A DNA stretch of 64,000 bases, taken from the NCBI GenBank assembly GCA_003343845.1, contig QAKK01000023.1, positions 1-64,000 on the forward strand, written 5' to 3'. Of this stretch, positions 50,019-58,413 are shown piece after piece; position 1 is the stretch's first letter, and every line of letters begins with the position of its first letter. The notes beneath the pieces were generated by a model. It did not search any database, was not told where the DNA came from, and saw only the letters and a program-made list of their open reading frames with translations. A program made the translations under genes and the position numbers. The DNA is from Oscillospiraceae bacterium (GTDB lineage: Bacteria > Bacillota > Clostridia > Oscillospirales > CAG-272).

Positions 50019-50498
50019 ATGAAAAGCATCAACAAACGATTTGCAAAGATCCGCATCGCCTCAAAGATGGTGCAGTACAGCGACGAGACCGATGCCACCG
50101 AGGCGCTGACCGAGGAAGACATCACGGAAGAATCCTCCACGCTGACGACCGATTGCACGATCGCCGACAAAGGTGACAAGCTGGAGATCGAATACGAGGA
50201 GAGCGAGATCACCGGCATGGACGGTTCGACGACAAAGCTCTTCTTTGACACGCGCGAACCGACCGTGGTCAGCCTCCTGCGCGAGGGGAGCGTATCCTCC
50301 GCCTTCGTCTTTGAGGAGGGGCGGCGGCATCTCTGCGTCTACAACACGCCCTATTTCCCGATTGAGCTGTGCGTGGACACGAAAGAAATGCAGAATACCC
50401 TGACCTATCGCGGCGGCAGCTTTCACGCGGTCTATCTCGTCGAGATGAACGGTGTGCTTGCCGAGCGCGCCGAGGTCACGATCACCCTGCTGACCTGA
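50019..50498 (+). CDS. DUF1934 (YwiB-like) protein
   Basis: A 159-residue predicted calycin-like beta barrel: 'DKLEIEYEESEITGMDGSTT', 'CVYNTPYFPIELCVDTKEMQ', 'YLVEMNGVLAERAEVTITL'. The length and motifs fit DUF1934, whose function is unknown. The start has no good Shine-Dalgarno nearby; a ggaga lies ~30 bases upstream with a hairpin between, which could bring it closer. It precedes holA by 22 bases. Confidence 0.83.
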   Translation: MKSINKRFAKIRIASKMVQYSDETDATEALTEEDITEESSTLTTDCTIADKGDKLEIEYEESEITGMDGSTTKLFFDTREPTVVSLLREGSVSSAFVFEEGRRHLCVYNTPYFPIELCVDTKEMQNTLTYRGGSFHAVYLVEMNGVLAERAEVTITLLT

Positions 50499-50520
50499 AA
50501 TCAACCGAAAGGAGCGCCGC

Positions 50521-51555
50521 ATGGAAGTCGAGATCAAAAAAGAATACAAGACCCCGAGCGGCGTTTATGTCCTTTTCGGCGAAGAGGATTACCTCAAGCG
50601 GTTCTATGCCGCAAAGATCCGTGAGGCGCTGCTCGGCGACTCCCCCTATGCCCTCTTCAACCATGTGATCTTCACGCCGAAGAACTTCACCGCCGACGCC
50701 GCGTCCGACGCGCTGATGACCCCCCCGGTCTTTGACGAGAAGAAGCTGATCGAGCTCTCGGAATTCAACTTCACCGAGCTGAAAGCCGCCGAGACAGATG
50801 CACTGCTCGAATTTTTCGAGGCGGCAAAGGCGTATGACACCGTCGTGGTGCTGATGACGCTGACCGACGGTGCACTGGACTACGGACAGGCAAAGGGCGC
50901 GAAGATCACAAAGCCCTCGGCACTCTATAAAAAACTGAACGCTGCAGCCAAGCTCGCCTATCTGCCGCACGCGACCGTGCGGGAACTTGTCGTCTGGGCG
51001 GGCAAGCACTTCGCCAAGGACAAGCTCACCGCCGACGAGCGGACGCTTGCGCACCTTGTTGATGTGGCGGGCAGCGACATGTCCGCGCTTGCCGGCGAGA
51101 TTGAAAAGCTCTGCGTGTATCTGCACGCCGTCGGGCGGGACACGCTCACGGCGGCGGACATCGACCTTGTCACCGCAGCGACCAAAGAGCTGGAGCCGTT
51201 TGCCCTCTCCGGCGCGGTGCTGGACGGGGACACCGACCGCGCGCTCTCGATCCTCCGCACCATGGAGGAAAAGCGCGTGCGTCCTTTTTCCGCCTTTGCG
51301 GGCATTTATTCCACCTATATCGACCTGTACCGGGTGCGCGTCTGCCTCGACGCAGGGCTGCCGGTGAGCGAGGTCGCAAAAAAGCTGAAAATGCACGAAT
51401 ACCGCACCAAGCTCTACGCCGCCGCCGCGAAGAAAACCACAAGCGCGCGGCTCGGCGTCGTCCTGTCGCTCTGCCGCGAAGCGGACCTCGCCATCAAGAG
51501 CGAGAGCAGCGATTACGGGCGTCTGCGCGCGCTGGTCTGCGAGGCGGCAAGATGA
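50521..51555 (+). CDS. holA: DNA polymerase III delta subunit
   Basis: A 344-residue protein with SD aaaggag. It shows the delta/HolA arrangement: 'GVYVLFGEEDYLKRFYAAKI', a degenerate ATPase-like domain ('DAALMTPPVFDEKKLIELSE'-type region near residue 65-80), 'LTADERTLAHLVDVAGSDMS', 'ALAGEIEKLCVYLHA', and a collar domain with 'ATKELEPFALSGAVLDGDTD'. HolA opens the sliding clamp as part of the clamp loader. Its stop overlaps the RNase M5 start by four bases. Confidence 0.9.
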   Translation: MEVEIKKEYKTPSGVYVLFGEEDYLKRFYAAKIREALLGDSPYALFNHVIFTPKNFTADAASDALMTPPVFDEKKLIELSEFNFTELKAAETDALLEFFEAAKAYDTVVVLMTLTDGALDYGQAKGAKITKPSALYKKLNAAAKLAYLPHATVRELVVWAGKHFAKDKLTADERTLAHLVDVAGSDMSALAGEIEKLCVYLHAVGRDTLTAADIDLVTAATKELEPFALSGAVLDGDTDRALSILRTMEEKRVRPFSAFAGIYSTYIDLYRVRVCLDAGLPVSEVAKKLKMHEYRTKLYAAAAKKTTSARLGVVLSLCREADLAIKSESSDYGRLRALVCEAAR

Positions 51556-52145
51556 GCGGCAAGCTGAAAATTGCCCTGCCGGTCATCGTCGAGGGCAAAT
51601 ACGATAAAATCAAGCTGGATTCCCTGCTCGATGCCAACATCATCACCACCGGGGGGTTCGGCATCTTCAACAGCCGCGAGAAAAAGGCGCTGATCCGTCG
51701 CCTGTGCGCGGGCGGCGTCATCCTGCTCTGCGACAGCGACGGTGCGGGCAAGGTCATCCGCGGCTATCTCAAGAGCTTCCTCCCGCCCGAGCGTGTCTAC
51801 GACCTCTACATCCCGAAGATCGCGGGCAAGGAGCGGCGCAAGCGCGTCGGCTCGAAAGAAGGGACACTCGGCGTGGAGGGAATGGACGCCGAACTGCTCC
51901 GCGCACTGTTTGCGCCCTACGCGACGGACAGTCTCCCCGCGCGCACCCCGATCACCAAGGCGGATTTCTATGCCTATGGGCTCTCCGGCGGCGCAAATGC
52001 CGCCGCACTGCGCGACGCGCTCGCCGCGCAGTTTGACCTGCCGGGCGGCATGACGGCAAACGCGCTCCTCGGCGCGCTCTCCGTTCTGTGCAGCCGCGAG
52101 GACTTTGAAGCCGCAGCCCGTGCGGTGCAGGAAAAATTTACGTGA
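51552..52145 (+). CDS. rnmV: Ribonuclease M5 / Toprim-DUF4093 protein
   Basis: A 197-residue protein. The Toprim domain has 'LPVIVEGKYDKIKLDSLLDA' (catalytic Glu) and 'VILLCDSDGAGKVIRGYLKS' (DxD). 'PKIAGKERRKRVGSKEGTLG' is the conserved basic stretch, and the C-terminal ~80 residues fit DUF4093. RNase M5 trims 5S rRNA precursors in Firmicutes. Coupled translation with holA. Confidence 0.9.
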   Translation: MSGKLKIALPVIVEGKYDKIKLDSLLDANIITTGGFGIFNSREKKALIRRLCAGGVILLCDSDGAGKVIRGYLKSFLPPERVYDLYIPKIAGKERRKRVGSKEGTLGVEGMDAELLRALFAPYATDSLPARTPITKADFYAYGLSGGANAAALRDALAAQFDLPGGMTANALLGALSVLCSREDFEAAARAVQEKFT

Positions 52146-52178
52146 GGATTTTTCGGCGAAACGCCGACAAATAAGCAA

Positions 52179-52586
52179 ATGGAAAAGATCAAGAATTTGT
52201 ACAGAAAATACCACGAGCAGATCGCCTACGTTTTCTACGGCGGACTGACCACAGCGGTCAACTTTCTCGTCTTCGGGCTGTTTGCAAGCCTGCTTCGCAT
52301 CGACGAAATGGCGGCGCAGCTCATCGCCTGGTTCGCCTCGGTGCTCTTCGCCTTTGTCACCAGCAAGTTCCGCGTGTTTGAAAACGGGCACAGCGGCAAT
52401 GCCTTCCGTGAATTTTTGGGCTTTTTCGGTGCGCGGGCGCTGTCCGGCGTCATTGAGAACGGCGGCTTCTGGATCTTCGCCGAGCGGCTCGGATACAACG
52501 GCTACATCGTCAAACTGGCGCTTGCCGTCTTTGTCGTCATCTCCAATTATGTGCTGTCCAAATTTCTGATCTTCCGAAAAAAGTGA
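52179..52586 (+). CDS. GtrA-family membrane protein
   Basis: A 135-residue protein with four membrane helices: 'YVFYGGLTTAVNFLVFGLFA', 'QLIAWFASVLFAFVTSKFRV', 'FLGFFGARALSGVIENGG' and 'LALAVFVVISNYVLSKFLIF'. The 'NYVLSKFLIFRKK' end is a GtrA signature. Members help flip polyprenyl-linked sugars or act in wall-glycan decoration. No glycosyltransferase is adjacent, so its partner is unknown. Confidence 0.9.
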   Translation: MEKIKNLYRKYHEQIAYVFYGGLTTAVNFLVFGLFASLLRIDEMAAQLIAWFASVLFAFVTSKFRVFENGHSGNAFREFLGFFGARALSGVIENGGFWIFAERLGYNGYIVKLALAVFVVISNYVLSKFLIFRKK

Positions 52587-52599
52587 AAGGAGCATTCCC

Positions 52600-53520
52600 A
52601 TGAAAAAACTTGCCATCCTTGCAGCGGCGTTTCTTCTTTGCGCCTCTCTCGCCTCCTGCGGCGCTGCTGCGGGAAAAAACGAATCCTACCGCGACAGCAG
52701 CGACCTGTACTATGCCGAGACCACCGCGGCAGGCTATGACATCGGCTACCTCGAGCCGTCCGCCGCAGGCGACAGCTACAAGAGCGAAAGCAGCGACGGC
52801 TCTGACGGCAAGGACACCATCCGCGAGGAAAAGCTGGTCTACACCGCAAATGTCACGCTGGAATCCGAGGATTTTGACACCGCATCCGACGCGCTGCACC
52901 AAAAGATCGCTTCGCTCGGCGGCATCATCATCTCGGAAAATGCCTACAATCTGAACGGCAAGAGCTACGGCAATCGTTCGATGAACATGAAAGTGCGGAT
53001 TCCGCAGGAAAGCTATGAGACCTTTCTCACCGGGCTCTCCGACATCTGCAACGTCGCCGAAATCAACCGCTATGTGGATAACCTCACCGAGCGCTACTAC
53101 GACAACGAAAACCGGCTGAAATCCTACCGTATCCAGGAGGAGCGCCTGTTTGCCATGCTGGAAAAGGCGGAGAGCGTCACCGAAATGCTCGAGATCGAGA
53201 GCCGTCTCTGCGACGTGCAGTATCAGATCGAAGCCCTGACCAACACGCAGCGCACCATCGACAACGACGTGCGCTATTCCACCTTCAATCTCACGCTTGC
53301 CGAGGTAAAGAAGTTCACCACGCCCGAGCCCGAGACCTTCGGCGATAAGTTCAAGGAAGCCGTCGGCGGCTCGCTCGAGAGCTTCGGCATCTTCTCCGAA
53401 AATCTCCTGTTCTTCTTCATCTATGTTCTGCCCTATCTCCTCTGCATCGCCATCGTCCTCGTCGTCGTTCTGGTGATCGTCAAGGCATCGAAGAAGAAAA
53501 AAGAAAAGAAACAGGACTGA
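52600..53520 (+). CDS. DUF4349 lipoprotein
   Basis: A 306-residue protein. The lipoprotein signal is 'LAAAFLLCASLASCG'. A Ser/Asp/Tyr-rich linker leads to the DUF4349 domain ('KLVYTANVTLESEDFDTASD', 'NRSMNMKVRIPQESYETFLT', 'NRYVDNLTERYYDNENRLKS', a coiled coil, and 'YSTFNLTLAEVKKF'). It has one C-terminal membrane helix and a Lys-rich tail. Function unknown; homologs are common near the Clostridial cell envelope. Confidence 0.9.
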   Translation: MKKLAILAAAFLLCASLASCGAAAGKNESYRDSSDLYYAETTAAGYDIGYLEPSAAGDSYKSESSDGSDGKDTIREEKLVYTANVTLESEDFDTASDALHQKIASLGGIIISENAYNLNGKSYGNRSMNMKVRIPQESYETFLTGLSDICNVAEINRYVDNLTERYYDNENRLKSYRIQEERLFAMLEKAESVTEMLEIESRLCDVQYQIEALTNTQRTIDNDVRYSTFNLTLAEVKKFTTPEPETFGDKFKEAVGGSLESFGIFSENLLFFFIYVLPYLLCIAIVLVVVLVIVKASKKKKEKKQD

Positions 53521-53534
53521 TAAAGCAAGTATAA

Positions 53535-53574
53535 GAACACCCCCGCCGACCCGAAAGGGTCGGCGGGGGTGTTC
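53535..53574. terminator. Strong bidirectional terminator
   Basis: A perfect 18-bp stem (gaacacccccgccgaccc and complement) with loop gaaa. It separates the GC-rich plus-strand run from the AT-rich ABC gene. Confidence 0.93.
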
Positions 53575-53622
53575 TCGCTCTTTTAACATTTTGCAATTTG
53601 CTTATTCATGACGATTCGTCTC

Positions 53623-55404
53623 TTATTTCACATAATTCTCAGCTTGCTTTGTAAACATTTCAAAGTACTTACCCTTCATAGACATTAACGCATCATGCGA
53701 ACCTGATTCGACAACACCGCCGTCATCAATGACAACGATTCGGTCTGCATCACGTACAGTTGAGAGTCGATGTGCAACGATTATAGTAGTCGTCAGGTTT
53801 GCCGCACTCATAATCAACTTCATAATGTTATATTCTGTAATCGGGTCCAATGCAGATGAAGGTTCATCCAGAACCAATAGACCGAATTCTCCCGAAATAA
53901 CGCGTGAAAGTGCTATTTTTTGTGCTTCTCCGCCTGATACCATGACCCCTTTTTCATTAAATTCACGCGTCATCTCAACATCTATTGTGCCATTCCCTTT
54001 TTCAAGAATACTGTTCAGTTCCATCTTTTTGACGATTTCATTTATCTGCTCTCTTGAATATTCATCATACAAAGTTAAATTGTCAATAAAAGATAAGGCA
54101 TACACATTTGTATCTTGAAACGCAACACCGATTTTTCTCCGCAACTCAACCGGATCGTACTTCTTTATTGAAATCCCGTTATACAGTATATCTCCATTAT
54201 TTACATCGTACAATCTCAAGAGTAGTTTCACAAGCGTTGTCTTTCCCACGCCATTTGCGCCGACAATCGCAATTTTTTCTCCTGCTCTTATATCGAGATT
54301 CACTTTCGACAGTCGGAAATTTGAGTTTTCATAAGAAAAATCCAGATTTTTTATAGAAACAGAAAACGGTCCGTCAGCAGGATGAATTGTCTTGTCTTCA
54401 TCGGCAGACTCGATTTCAGACTGCATTTCAAAAAATTCTTTGATTTTCTCGGCATTCAGCGACAGCCCCTGCGCGTTTGACAGCAATGTTATAAACTCGC
54501 TCAACTTTGAATCCAAACGATAGAAAGCAAGTATCATTGTTATATACAAACCGATTTCGGGGATTCTGCCATTGATAATACTACTAACAAGGTAAATGAT
54601 AATTACAAACTCTGTAATTGCTAAAACAGCTTCTCTGATTAACCCTATATATAGTATTTTCTTCGCATATTTGTATGTAACATCAACTTTCGCTTTGCCG
54701 TTTTGCGCATATTCATGAAACAATTTAGTTGAAAGTGACGTCGTTTTTAAGTCTGCCGCATACTGCTTTAAGTAAAACACCCGATGAAGATACCTCATTT
54801 TTCGGTCTATCGGCAGCATCTCGTTTTTCTGACTAATCGAAAGCTTTTGACTGTATGAATTAAAAAAGGCTTGCAAAATCAGTTGTACACATTCAATCAG
54901 CAATATCCATGGTCCAATGGTTGCAATGATCGTCAACAATACAGAAATGGAAAAAAAGTATTGACAAAATCTACTTATGAATTCGCGGGCAGAATTGACC
55001 TGGTTCGAATATTCGTTAATTGCCCATGAAAACTTGTTATAATACTCGGGGTTATCAATAAACTTATAGTCTGTAGCCAGTCCTTTCTCATAGATTTCTT
55101 TGTTCACGAGTTGATTAATTCTGGCCTGTTTTTTCTGAAAAGAAGGATAAAAAAAGCTCGGAAACATATGCGTCAGGAAAGATACACAACACGCTATTGA
55201 TACAAAAATCACCATATAGCTGAGCGATTTTCCCTGCATCAACAAATCCACTACTCGCTCCGGTAAATATATGTATATGATATCACCGAACGGAAAAAAA
55301 ACAAACGAAGTGAGAATGTACAAAATGAAGTATGCTCTATCATACTTCCAATACGGTTTACATAACCACATTATGTTATTTAAATTCTTTTTCAAGCGTT
55401 TCAT
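53623..55404 (-). CDS. ABC exporter (fused permease and ATPase), AT-rich and probably acquired
   Basis: The ATG at 55402-55404 has GGAGG before it; the product is 593 residues. Six membrane helices fill residues ~30-300. The ATPase has Walker A 'VGANGVGKTTLVKLLLRLYD', the Q-loop in 'GVAFQDTNVYALSF', signature 'VSGGEAQKIALSRV', Walker B 'LLVLDEPSSALD' and the H-loop 'IVAHRLST'. It probably works as a homodimer exporting a peptide or lipid-like molecule. Base use is unlike the neighbours: two sampled 60-base lines have 16 and 24 G+C, against 37 in a line of the GtrA gene. No precursor peptide, partner or regulator gene is seen. Confidence 0.9.
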   Translation of the reverse strand: MKRLKKNLNNIMWLCKPYWKYDRAYFILYILTSFVFFPFGDIIYIYLPERVVDLLMQGKSLSYMVIFVSIACCVSFLTHMFPSFFYPSFQKKQARINQLVNKEIYEKGLATDYKFIDNPEYYNKFSWAINEYSNQVNSAREFISRFCQYFFSISVLLTIIATIGPWILLIECVQLILQAFFNSYSQKLSISQKNEMLPIDRKMRYLHRVFYLKQYAADLKTTSLSTKLFHEYAQNGKAKVDVTYKYAKKILYIGLIREAVLAITEFVIIIYLVSSIINGRIPEIGLYITMILAFYRLDSKLSEFITLLSNAQGLSLNAEKIKEFFEMQSEIESADEDKTIHPADGPFSVSIKNLDFSYENSNFRLSKVNLDIRAGEKIAIVGANGVGKTTLVKLLLRLYDVNNGDILYNGISIKKYDPVELRRKIGVAFQDTNVYALSFIDNLTLYDEYSREQINEIVKKMELNSILEKGNGTIDVEMTREFNEKGVMVSGGEAQKIALSRVISGEFGLLVLDEPSSALDPITEYNIMKLIMSAANLTTTIIVAHRLSTVRDADRIVVIDDGGVVESGSHDALMSMKGKYFEMFTKQAENYVK

Positions 55405-55502
55405 TATAAACCTCCTTTTCACTCATTCGCTAGGGGAAACTTCAATATTTTTTCTATAATAATATAGGCCTGTACGCTCAGGAACATTTTACACACAACA
55501 AC

Positions 55503-55531
55503 AGTATATAGCAAAATCGGCAATTTTTCAA
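55503..55531 (-). promoter_or_regulatory. Promoter of the ABC exporter gene
   Basis: Minus strand: TTGAAA (55526-55531), 17-bp spacer, TATACT (55503-55508). The leader to the ATG is ~95 bases long. Confidence 0.6.
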
Positions 55532-55598
55532 GTTATTTCCGCACTGTTTCTGAGAATAATTTCATTTTTGTATTGCATGTCACCTTCAGTTTTTCTTT

Positions 55599-55640
55599 CA
55601 ACAAGAGAGGCAGCAGTTGAAACTGCTGCCTCTCTTGTTG
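55599..55640. terminator. Hairpin after the MATE gene
   Basis: A perfect 18-bp stem (caacaagagaggcagcag and complement) with a 6-base loop. T residues are sparse, so termination may be moderate. It bounds the AT-rich island. Confidence 0.75.
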
Positions 55641-55655
55641 AAGACTTGAAAATTT

Positions 55656-57017
55656 TTATACCCAGTTTTCGTCCTTCTCGGGGGGAACTTCGGCTTTGCG
55701 CCATTTTGCGGTGAAGTAGAACGCAAGGGAGAGCGCCATGCCGATGACCCAGCCGATCGGCCAGGAGAGCCAGATGCCCGTGGTGGCAAGCGCGGTCTGC
55801 GACAGCGTGAGCGCCAGCACGACGCGCAGGATAAGGTCGGAGAACGTGGCGACCATGAAGCGCCCCATCATGCCCGCGCCGCGGAGCACGCCGTCGGCAA
55901 CGAGTTTTGCCGCGATGAGAAAATAGAACGGCGAGATGATGCGTAAAAACTGCACACCGACATCCATCGCCTCGCCGGTGGGGCTGTCGAGGAAGATATA
56001 GACCAGCCAGCGACCCGCACCGAAGTAGAGCGCGATGATCGGCACGCAGAGCGCAAACACCAGCATGAGCCCGGCGCGGAAGCCCGCCTTGATGCGGTCA
56101 TACTTCCCTGCGCCGAGGTTCTGCGCCGTGAAGCTGGACACGCCGTTGCCAAGCGTGGTGAGCGAGGTGATGACCATGTTGTTCAGTTTGACCGACGCGG
56201 AATAGCCCGCCATGACCGCCGAACCGAAGCTGTTGATGACACCCTGAATGACGATGTTGCCGACCGAGATGAAGCTCTGCTGCAAAATGCTCGGGACGGC
56301 GACGACCGCAACCTTGCCGAGCAGCTTCCACGAAAACAGCGGCGCACGCTCCGTCGTCTCAACGGCATGCAGATGCTTAAAGACAAACACAAGCGCCAGA
56401 ATGCAGCTGACGCCCTGGCAGAGGAAGGTTGCCCATGCCACGCCGTCCACGCCCATGTCGAAGCCCGCGACAAAGAGAATATCCATGCCGATGTTGGAGA
56501 GCGAGGAGCAGGCGAGGAAGATAAACGGGGTCTTGGAGTCGCCGAGCGCCGCAAAAATGCCGGTGGATACATTGTAGAAGAAAACGAACGGCAGGCCGAG
56601 GATGTAAATATCGAGATAGAGCTTGGAGTCGGCAAAGACGTTCTCCGGCGTGTTGATAAGGTGCAGGAGTCCGTCGCCGAAGAAGCCGCCGATCGCCATC
56701 AGCGCGGCGCACAGCACGCCGCAGAAGATGAAGGTCGTGCTGACCGCCGTCTTCATATCCTTATGCTGCTTGGCGCCGAAGAGCTGCGCCACAATGACCG
56801 ACGCGCCGATGTTGCAGCCAAAGGCAAACGCAATAAAGATCAGCGTGATCTCATAGCTGTTGCCGACGGCGGCAAGCGCATCATTGCCGATGAATTTGCC
56901 GGCGACAAAGCTGTCCGCAATGTTGTACAGCTGCTGAAAAATAATACTGCCGAAAAGCGGCAGGCAGAACCGGCGCAGAACGCGCGCAGGTTCACCGACG
57001 GTTAAATCGCGATTCAT
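55656..57017 (-). CDS. MATE-family efflux transporter
   Basis: 453 residues with ~12 membrane helices in two homologous halves: 'FCLPLFGSIIFQQLYNIADS', then 'FVAGKFIGNDALAAVGN', and in the second half 'VPSILQQSFISVGNIVIQGV' and 'AGYSASVKLNNMVITSLTTL'. It fits the NorM/DinF-like multidrug group that uses sodium or proton gradients. Its ATG overlaps the aminotransferase stop by four bases. The divergent LysR regulator suggests the pair responds to a specific metabolite, perhaps an amino acid derivative that is exported. Confidence 0.92.
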   Translation of the reverse strand: MNRDLTVGEPARVLRRFCLPLFGSIIFQQLYNIADSFVAGKFIGNDALAAVGNSYEITLIFIAFAFGCNIGASVIVAQLFGAKQHKDMKTAVSTTFIFCGVLCAALMAIGGFFGDGLLHLINTPENVFADSKLYLDIYILGLPFVFFYNVSTGIFAALGDSKTPFIFLACSSLSNIGMDILFVAGFDMGVDGVAWATFLCQGVSCILALVFVFKHLHAVETTERAPLFSWKLLGKVAVVAVPSILQQSFISVGNIVIQGVINSFGSAVMAGYSASVKLNNMVITSLTTLGNGVSSFTAQNLGAGKYDRIKAGFRAGLMLVFALCVPIIALYFGAGRWLVYIFLDSPTGEAMDVGVQFLRIISPFYFLIAAKLVADGVLRGAGMMGRFMVATFSDLILRVVLALTLSQTALATTGIWLSWPIGWVIGMALSLAFYFTAKWRKAEVPPEKDENWV

Positions 57018-58297
57018 ATTTGTTCCTCCGAAAGCAGTTTGTCGATGCAGACGATTTTAGTGCAGAGTGCGAGAATATGCGTTGCCGCGGTGGCATCCTC
57101 CACGGTGGCAAAAGACGGTGCGATGCGGATGTTGTGGTCATCCGGGTCGATGCCATGGGGGTAGGTCGCGCCTGCGGGTGTGAAGCGCACGCCGAGCGAC
57201 GCGCACATGGCGACCACGGCGCGAGCACAGCCGCGCGGCGTGTTGTAGGACAGGAAGTAGCCGCCGCGCGGTTCTGTCCAGTCGGCAACGCCGGTGCCGT
57301 CCAGCTCTTCATGCAGGGCGCCGTACACCGCCTCAAATTTCGGGCGAAGCAGCGCCGCATGCTTCTGCATCTGCGCGGCAAGCCCCGCGCTGTTCTTGAA
57401 GAAGCGAGCATGGCGCAGCTGGTTGAGCTTATCGGGTCCGATGGTGGCAAACTTCAGAAAACCCTTGATGTCGATGAGGTTGGCAGGGCTTGCCGCCACG
57501 GCGGAAATGCCCGCGCCGGGGAAGCTGATCTTGCTCGTCGAGCAGAATTCATAGACGAGGTCGGGGTTGCCCGCCGCCTCACACAAAGCGAGCAGATCGG
57601 GGATCTTCGGTGTGTCCGCGTCAAAGTCGTGGATGCAGTAGGCATTATCCCAGAAGATGCGGAAGTCCTCCGCCGCCGGGCGCAGCGCGGCAAAGCGGCG
57701 GATCACGGCATCACTGAAGATGATGCCGGTCGGATTCTGATATTTCGGCACACACCAAATGCCCTTGACGGTCGGGTCGGCGGCGTATGCCTCCACCGAG
57801 TCCATATCCGGTCCGTCGTCGTGCATCGCGATCGGAATGAGTTCAAACCCGAAGTGCTCGGTGATGGCGAAGTGCCGGTCGTAACCCGGCGCGGGGCAAA
57901 GAAATTTGCGGTGCTCCACACGGCTCCACGGTCTTGCGCCACAGATGCCGTCGATCATGCCGTGGCTGACGAGCAGGAACATCAGTTCCAGACTCGAGTT
58001 GCCGCCGACAATGGTGCTTGCCGTGTGCGTACCCAGCATGTGCGCGAGCAGCCGCCGTGCCTCCGGAATGCCGTCCGGCCCGCCGTAGTTGCGGCAGTCC
58101 ATACCGCTCTCGGAGTCGGTGACGCTGCGGTGATCCAGCACGTCCAGCATCCCCATCGACAGGGCAAGCTGCTCGGGCGCAGGCTTGCCGCGCGTGAGGT
58201 CGAGCGAGACGCCGCGGTCGGTATAGGTATGCAGCTTTTTGTCACAGGCGGCGCGCTCGGCTTCAAGTGCCGCCCGGGAAAGCCCGGTGTAGTTCAT
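57014..58297 (-). CDS. PLP-dependent aminotransferase (type Ic aspartate aminotransferase-like)
   Basis: A 427-residue fold type I enzyme. 'DLTRGKPAPEQLALS' and 'RNYGGPDGIPEARRLLAHML' match the PF12897 (Asp_aminotransf) group. 'IVGGNSSLELMFLLVSHGM' binds the cofactor phosphate, 'VPKYQNPTGIIFSD' and 'RIFWDNAYCIHDF' hold the Asp/Tyr ring contacts, and 'CSTSKISFPGAGISAVAAS' contains the Schiff-base Lys. A substrate-binding Arg lies in 'IRIAPSFA'. It likely transaminates aspartate or another amino acid with 2-oxoglutarate. First gene of the operon with MATE. Confidence 0.88.
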   Translation of the reverse strand: MNYTGLSRAALEAERAACDKKLHTYTDRGVSLDLTRGKPAPEQLALSMGMLDVLDHRSVTDSESGMDCRNYGGPDGIPEARRLLAHMLGTHTASTIVGGNSSLELMFLLVSHGMIDGICGARPWSRVEHRKFLCPAPGYDRHFAITEHFGFELIPIAMHDDGPDMDSVEAYAADPTVKGIWCVPKYQNPTGIIFSDAVIRRFAALRPAAEDFRIFWDNAYCIHDFDADTPKIPDLLALCEAAGNPDLVYEFCSTSKISFPGAGISAVAASPANLIDIKGFLKFATIGPDKLNQLRHARFFKNSAGLAAQMQKHAALLRPKFEAVYGALHEELDGTGVADWTEPRGGYFLSYNTPRGCARAVVAMCASLGVRFTPAGATYPHGIDPDDHNIRIAPSFATVEDATAATHILALCTKIVCIDKLLSEEQI

Positions 58298-58314
58298 TCG
58301 GTTTCACTCCCTAC

Positions 58315-58390
58315 TTGACTTTTTGATCAGTAGCTATTATAATACGAATATAGGCATGTGTAAACTGTATATTTGCCATATACGGCATAT
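58315..58390. promoter_or_regulatory. Overlapping divergent promoters with LysR-type dyad
   Basis: Plus strand: TTGACT (58315-58320), 17-bp spacer, TATAAT (58338-58343) for the LysR gene. Minus strand: TTTACA (58359-58364), 17-bp spacer, TATAAT (58336-58341) for the aminotransferase-MATE operon. The two -10 boxes overlap. A 20-base dyad (58371-58390; 8 of 10 pairs, core tgcc/ggca) lies just upstream of the minus -35 and is a likely LysR site. Confidence 0.75.
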
Positions 58391-58413
58391 CAAATTTATA
58401 TGGAGAAACCGAC

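Noticed and set aside
55528..55578. 16-residue ORF (MQYKNEIILRNSAEIT) upstream of the ABC exporter as a possible precursor peptide
   Set aside because: It lies upstream of the predicted exporter promoter, has no promoter of its own and no leader/core features.
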